Source of the DNA: JACCTU01 sp963788055
Lineage (GTDB): Bacteria; Actinomycetota; Thermoleophilia; Gaiellales; Gaiellaceae
Assembly (NCBI GenBank): GCA_963788055.1
Contig: CAWBFA010000001.1
Coordinates: 744,001-808,000, forward strand
Direction of reading: 5' to 3'
Length of the DNA stretch: 64,000 bases
This document shows positions 60,153 to 64,000 of this stretch, piece after piece. Under the pieces are notes generated by a model. The model ran no database searches and was not told the DNA's origin. It saw nothing but the letters and a program-made list of their open reading frames with translations. How positions within the stretch are numbered: position 1 is the first letter of the stretch; each line of letters opens with the position of its first letter. The position numbers and the translations under genes were made by a program.

Positions 60153-62285
60153 TCAGAGGAGCTCGGCGATCTGCGCAGCGGCCCTCGCCGCTCCGTCCGA
60201 CTCGACCGGCCGATAGTTCGTCGCTCGGCCGATCTCCTCGGCGATCGCCTGCGCGATCACGTCGGGCGTCGCCGTCTCGTAATCCATGCAACGCCCCGCG
60301 CCGTAGCGCTCCAGGCGATGGCGCACGTGATGGTTCTGCTCGAAGTGATGCCGAAGCGGGAAGTACAGGAAGGGTCTCCCGTTCGTCGCCAGCTCCATAG
60401 TGGTCGTCAGGCCGCCCTGCACGACCGCGAGGTCGCAGGCGGCGAGATGGCGGTAGAGGTCATGCACGTACGCTCGGAGCTCGAGCCCGTCCACCCTCGG
60501 AAGCGACGCGAGATCGATCCGTGGGCCGGCGACGACGACCATCCGGAGCCCGGGCACGAGCCGCTTCGCTTCGGAAAACGCCGCCATCACGCGCCGCAGG
60601 AGGTCTCCGCCGACACCGGACCCGCCCACCGTGACGATGCAGACCTGCTCGTCAGGTCGATAGCCGAGCTCCGCCCGGAGCGCCTCGCGATCGGCGAACT
60701 CGGCAGGATCGAAGCCGGTCACGTACCCGGCGAAGTCATAGTGCTGCTCGGTCCAGTCGCGGATCAGCGGAAGCTCGCCCCCGAACGAGTCGGGAACGAT
60801 GTCGTCGGGGTTGCCGACGAAGATGGCGCGGTCGCGCAGCGCGGGAAGCGCGCGATGTGCTCGATCATCTCTGCGTTGTAGTCCGCCGCGACGAACGCCT
60901 CGCGTTCGCCGCCGTCGGGCATCGGCAGCCAGCCGACGAAGTCGGTCAGCCAGACGTACGCCGCGCGCTTCTCCTCCGGGTTCTCGTGGAGGTAGTAGTC
61001 GAGCTCCCACGCCTCGTCTCCGATCCACAGGTCGTACTGCTCATCGCGCACGAGATCGTGGAAGACCATGAAGTTCGCAAGCAGGATCTCGTCCATCCGG
61101 CGGATCGCCTGGAAGCAATGGAGGTCATGCTCGGCCGACTCGCTCTCGATGTGGTGCGACTCGTTCGCGAGCAGCGCGCTGGCGGGGTGGATCCGCTCCC
61201 CACACGACTCGAGCACGGCCGTGACGGGGTGCTGCGCCAGCCAGTCGAGCTCGAGGTCGGGGTGGAGCTTTCGGAGCTCGTCCGCGATCGCGACGTCACG
61301 CCGCGCGTGGCCGAGCCCGATCGGCGAGGAGATGTAGAGGGCGCGCTTGTGCCGCGACTTGCCGCGTGTCCAGCGCGAGGCCGGGCGGGGCGGGACGATG
61401 AAATCACGAAGAAGGAGGTTGACCTTGACCGGGTCGCGCACGTGCGGCGCATGTCCGGAACCTTCCAGAACGACGAGCTCGCCTCCGGTCTGCTCGGCAA
61501 ATGCTGCGCCACGCGTTACCGACGCGATCGCGTCGCTCTCGCCGTGGATCACGAGCACGGGGCACCGAACGCGGCGGCAGAGGGCGCGCGACTCCTCGGG
61601 CGTCAGGCCAGGCCCGTCTTGTGTCGCGATCAGCGTCTCGGCGTTCGTCTCAAGCGCCCAGCCGACGGTGTCCTCGATCGGCTTCGTCGAGTGAGGCTCC
61701 GTGAACATCTTCGACATGAAGAACTCGACGAAGTCGCGGTAGTCGCGTAAGCCAGTGGTACCGGTTGTACTTCGACCAACCCTCGTACGTGTCGTGTTCA
61801 CAATCGAAGTCGTACACGGCGCGTTCCGGCAGAGGCTGGCCGCCGCCGGAGAAGTTCGGCCCGATAAACACGGCTGCGTCTACACGATCCGGATGCTCGG
61901 CCGCCAGGAGCAGCCCGCGCTGCCCGCCGAGCGAGAAGCCCACGATCACAGCGCGTTGGGTCTTCGTCGCATCCAGCACCGCAAGTGCGTCCGCCGCGAA
62001 CTCGCGCTCGTCGTACGCCGCCGCCTCCTGCGGACGGTCCGAGCGCCCGTTTCCGCGACCATCGAATGTCACCACGCGACAGTGGCGCGCGAGGTACGGA
62101 ATCTGCATCTTCCAGTGCCGAGAGTGGATGATCGACCACGTCGGCAGGAGCAACACGGTCGGCTGCCCCGAGCCGTAGACCTCGTAGTAGATGCGGGTGC
62201 CGTCGCGCTCGACGTAGCCCGACTCATCCGGATAGCGCGCCCGGCTTTGCTCTCGCGCGAGCTCTATCGCTTCCGTCGTCGCCAC
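60153..62285 (-). CDS. Alpha/beta hydrolase fused to GT-B glycosyltransferase, two frameshifts
   Basis: About 710 residues when two indels are allowed. Residues 1-about 300 are an alpha/beta hydrolase: RIYYEVYGSGQPTVLLLPTW, VTFDGRGNGRSDRPQ, VIVGFSLGGQRGLLLAAEHP (Ser nucleophile), VLVIHGESDAIASV (Asp), LEGSGHAPHVR (His). Then a MurG/UGT-like GT-B: YISSPIGLGHARRDVAIAD, VTVGGSGVGGDLLRRV and CDLAVVQGGLTTTMELATNG. Shifts are near 61747 (extra base) and 60843 (missing base in a C run). GTG 62285 overlaps the TetR stop by 22 bases, so one transcript is likely. Confidence 0.8.
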
Positions 62286-62866
62286 TGCTTCTCCTTCGCC
62301 TCCATCCAGCCGTCGATCCAGTCGAGGAGCTCGCGATGGCCCTCCTCGACGCCCGACAGCCGTTCGAGAATGATCCCCTCGTTGAACGTGATCACGAGCG
62401 AGACGAGCGCCTCCAATGGCATCTCGATCCCGTAACGCGTGCGCGACTCCGCGAACGCCTCGGTAAGCACCTCGCGCCACTCTGCGTTGACGCGGTCCAC
62501 GCGCCCACGGAGCTCGGGACGGTTCCATGCGAGCGCCTGCAGCTCGAGCCAGACCTTCTCGTACGCAACATCCTCACTCAGCAGGTAGCGCATCGCGGTG
62601 CGCCACTTCTCGATGAAGGGAACATCGGGGTCGGCGTACATCGCCCGCTGGCGGGCGATCAGCCGCTCGGTGAAGCGCTCGAGCACCCGCACGAGCAGGT
62701 TCTCGATCGAGCCGAAGTAGTAGTGGACGAGGCCGTTGTTGACGCCGGCCTCCTCTGCGAGCCGGCGGGTCGTGATGCCCGCGTGCCCAACGTCCACGAG
62801 GAGCCGCTCGGCGGCGTCGAGCAGCGCCTCCTCCGCCGCCGAGCGGGCTGTCTTCGCTACCGCCAC
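62264..62866 (-). CDS. TetR family transcriptional regulator
   Basis: 200 residues. The helix-turn-helix is DVGHAGITTRRLAEEAGVNN, then GLVHYYFGSIENLLVRVLER, TetR style, followed by a ligand-binding domain ending in a long basic tail (KEKQWRRRKR). It probably represses the hydrolase-glycosyltransferase gene whose start it overlaps. GTG 62866. Confidence 0.9.
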   Translation of the reverse strand: MAVAKTARSAAEEALLDAAERLLVDVGHAGITTRRLAEEAGVNNGLVHYYFGSIENLLVRVLERFTERLIARQRAMYADPDVPFIEKWRTAMRYLLSEDVAYEKVWLELQALAWNRPELRGRVDRVNAEWREVLTEAFAESRTRYGIEMPLEALVSLVITFNEGIILERLSGVEEGHRELLDWIDGWMEAKEKQWRRRKR

Positions 62867-62888
62867 TCTTTGAGCTCTCCCTCCGCCA

Positions 62889-63023
62889 TCAATGTCTCCG
62901 GACTCGGCGAATCAGGTCGCCGAGACGAGCTCGCGCGAGTGCGAGCATCATCGCGCCCGAGCCCGCACCGCTCGCTACGACCATCGTCAGGAGATCTTCG
63001 CCCATGTGGTGACCGAGGATCAC
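62889..63023 (-). CDS. Tiny hydrophobic protein, unknown (44 aa)
   Basis: GTG 63023 overlaps the SBP56-gene stop as GTGA, the coupling pattern used throughout this window. The 44 residues (ILGHHMGEDLLTMVVASG, then AGSGAMMLALARARLG) form a membrane-like helix and a basic end (DLIRRVRRH). No known family. It could be noise, but start coupling and composition support it. Confidence 0.5.
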   Translation of the reverse strand: MILGHHMGEDLLTMVVASGAGSGAMMLALARARLGDLIRRVRRH

Positions 63024-64000
63024 GGAAAGATCTCCGTCGTGCAATCGCCGCCCTGGAGTCGCACCTCGTGCGCGCGCGCCGGCCCGCTCGGACGATCGTG
63101 GAAGTCGACGAAGAAGTCGCGGTCGACCTCCATCCCGCCCTCGGGATCGCAGTTCACGCGGAGCAGCCAGGAGCGAAGCTCCGGGTAGAACTGGTTGTCC
63201 CAGGTCGAGTAGAGCGAGTTCGTCACGTAGAGCCGGCGCCCGTCGAACGAGAGCTGCAGCATCTGCGGGCCGCCGTTCAACTCGCGTCCGGCGTCGTTCG
63301 GGTTGCCCAGGACGCCGCCGAGCCAGAGCCGCCCGGTCAACCGCGGGTTCGCGGGGTCGGAGACGTCGTACTGGCGCAAATCGCCGTGCAGCCAGTTCGA
63401 GAGGTAGAGGAACCGGTCGTCCATCGAGAGGACGAGGTCGGTGATCAGGCCCGGCACCGGGAAAGGCCATCCTTCGAGCTCCACCGGCTCGACCGCGATC
63501 ACCTGCTGCGCCTCGTACGACCCGTTGGTTCGCTGGAACCGCCACATCGTGCTCGAGAGCGCCGCGCCGACGAACCCTTCGTCGGCCTCCGGATCGTGCA
63601 ACCAGCGCACTTCGAGAGGCACGAGACCCGCCTCACCGAGGTCGATCGTCTGCTCGAGCGTCGCTCGTCGAGGTTCCAGAAGTGCAGTCGACTTCCATAG
63701 CGCCCGGCTCCGACATCCTCGAGGTCGAAGCCCGGCTCGAACGCATTCGGCTCGCCGAACTCCGACGAGATGAGGACGTTCTTACGCGGCTGGTACCAGA
63801 AGTCGTAGTTGAACGGCGGCTGCTCGCCGCCGTTCTCCCAGCGACCCTTGACCTCGAAGGTCTTCGCGTCGAGCACCGCGAAGCCCCCGGCCCCTGCGCC
63901 GTCTGCATCGCCGAGCATGCTCACGACGATGTTGTCGCCCGGCATGCAATGGACCGTGTGCGGACGCGTGTAGCCGGTCTTTGCGAGGAGCTCGTCCCGC
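63020..64000 (-). CDS. Selenium-binding protein 56/methanethiol oxidase homologue, C-terminal part with one frameshift
   Basis: Gene enters from the right edge; about 325 residues visible. Blocks are TGYTRPHTVHCMPGDNIVVS, MLGDADGAGAGGFAVLDA, PFNYDFWYQPRKNVLISSEF and, after a missing base near 63665, TIDLGEAGLVPLEVRWLHDP, VNCDPEGGMEVDRDFFVDFH and the terminal HEVRLQGGDCTTEIFP. The family includes SELENBP1 and bacterial methanethiol oxidases, which act on methanethiol with copper. Despite the name, it does not use selenocysteine. The start lies outside the window. Confidence 0.82.

Noticed and set aside
63020..64000. Selenium-binding protein as support for selenocysteine use
   Set aside because: Family members bind selenium or oxidise methanethiol with ordinary residues; the gene says nothing about Sec insertion.

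Overview
The window is a very GC-rich, gene-dense piece of a bacterial chromosome. GTG and TTG starts are common, and many neighbouring genes overlap as ATGA, GTGA or TTGA. Gene content and style suggest a high-GC actinobacterium, possibly a Thermoleophilia/Gaiellales-type soil or freshwater lineage known mostly from metagenomes. That placement is an inference: no rRNA is present. I found no tRNA, rRNA, CRISPR array, transposase or phage gene.

Layout. 1-5 kb: ileS start (cut by the edge), trxA, small stress and signalling genes. 5-10.3 kb: RidA, a carboxylate-amine ligase, a peroxiredoxin with an in-frame UGA at its catalytic position (probable selenoprotein), a membrane protein, a DrrAB-type ABC exporter. 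10.3-15.3 kb: fabI, a large secreted subtilase, an SDR. 15.4-20.2 kb: a leftward run HAD phosphatase-acpS-nnrD-alr-methyltransferase, with an ArfB-type rescue factor facing away. 20-28.5 kb: FAD reductase, glmS, glmM, rpsI, rplM, an MFS transporter, a uracil-DNA glycosylase, acylphosphatase. 28.5-37.7 kb: guaB-guaA, a 1-phosphofructokinase/DD-carboxypeptidase/LysM/pyrF chain, a PGRP amidase, HU, pyrE. 37.8-41.5 kb: YihY and the murI-rph-mgtC-rdgB chain. 41.5-48.7 kb: a segment rich in single-base frameshifts (CocE-type hydrolase, Leu/Ile/Val-type binding protein, DUF72, AlkA). 48.8-58.9 kb: a complete maltodextrin locus (secreted amylase, MsmK-type ATPase, intracellular GH13, MalG, MalF, MalE) with a divergent LacI regulator and visible operators. 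59-64 kb: an ATPase with a palindromic operator and near-leaderless start, a hydrolase-glycosyltransferase fusion behind a TetR gene, a tiny protein, and the end of a selenium-binding-protein/methanethiol-oxidase homologue.

Three things stand out. (1) The peroxiredoxin at 6745-7203 has no cysteine. Its only candidate redox residue is a UGA codon followed by a SECIS-like hairpin. (2) Two about 165-bp elements (17144-17307 and 32188-32353) share a conserved core inside outer arms that differ completely in sequence yet stay complementary. Every non-Watson-Crick pair I counted as a wobble is G.U on the + strand, pointing to a structured RNA read rightward, antisense to the flanking genes. (3) A second family of 60-118 bp palindromic repeats (eight copies at six loci) sits directly after stop codons. 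Most copies carry an 11-bp terminator-like hairpin, and one forms the C-terminus of rdgB.

Regions with broken frames (about 11.2, 35.7, 39.2, 41.5-43.1, 46.1, 48.6, 60.8, 61.7 and 63.7 kb) look more like indel errors in an assembly than natural decay, because the protein similarity continues in the shifted frame.
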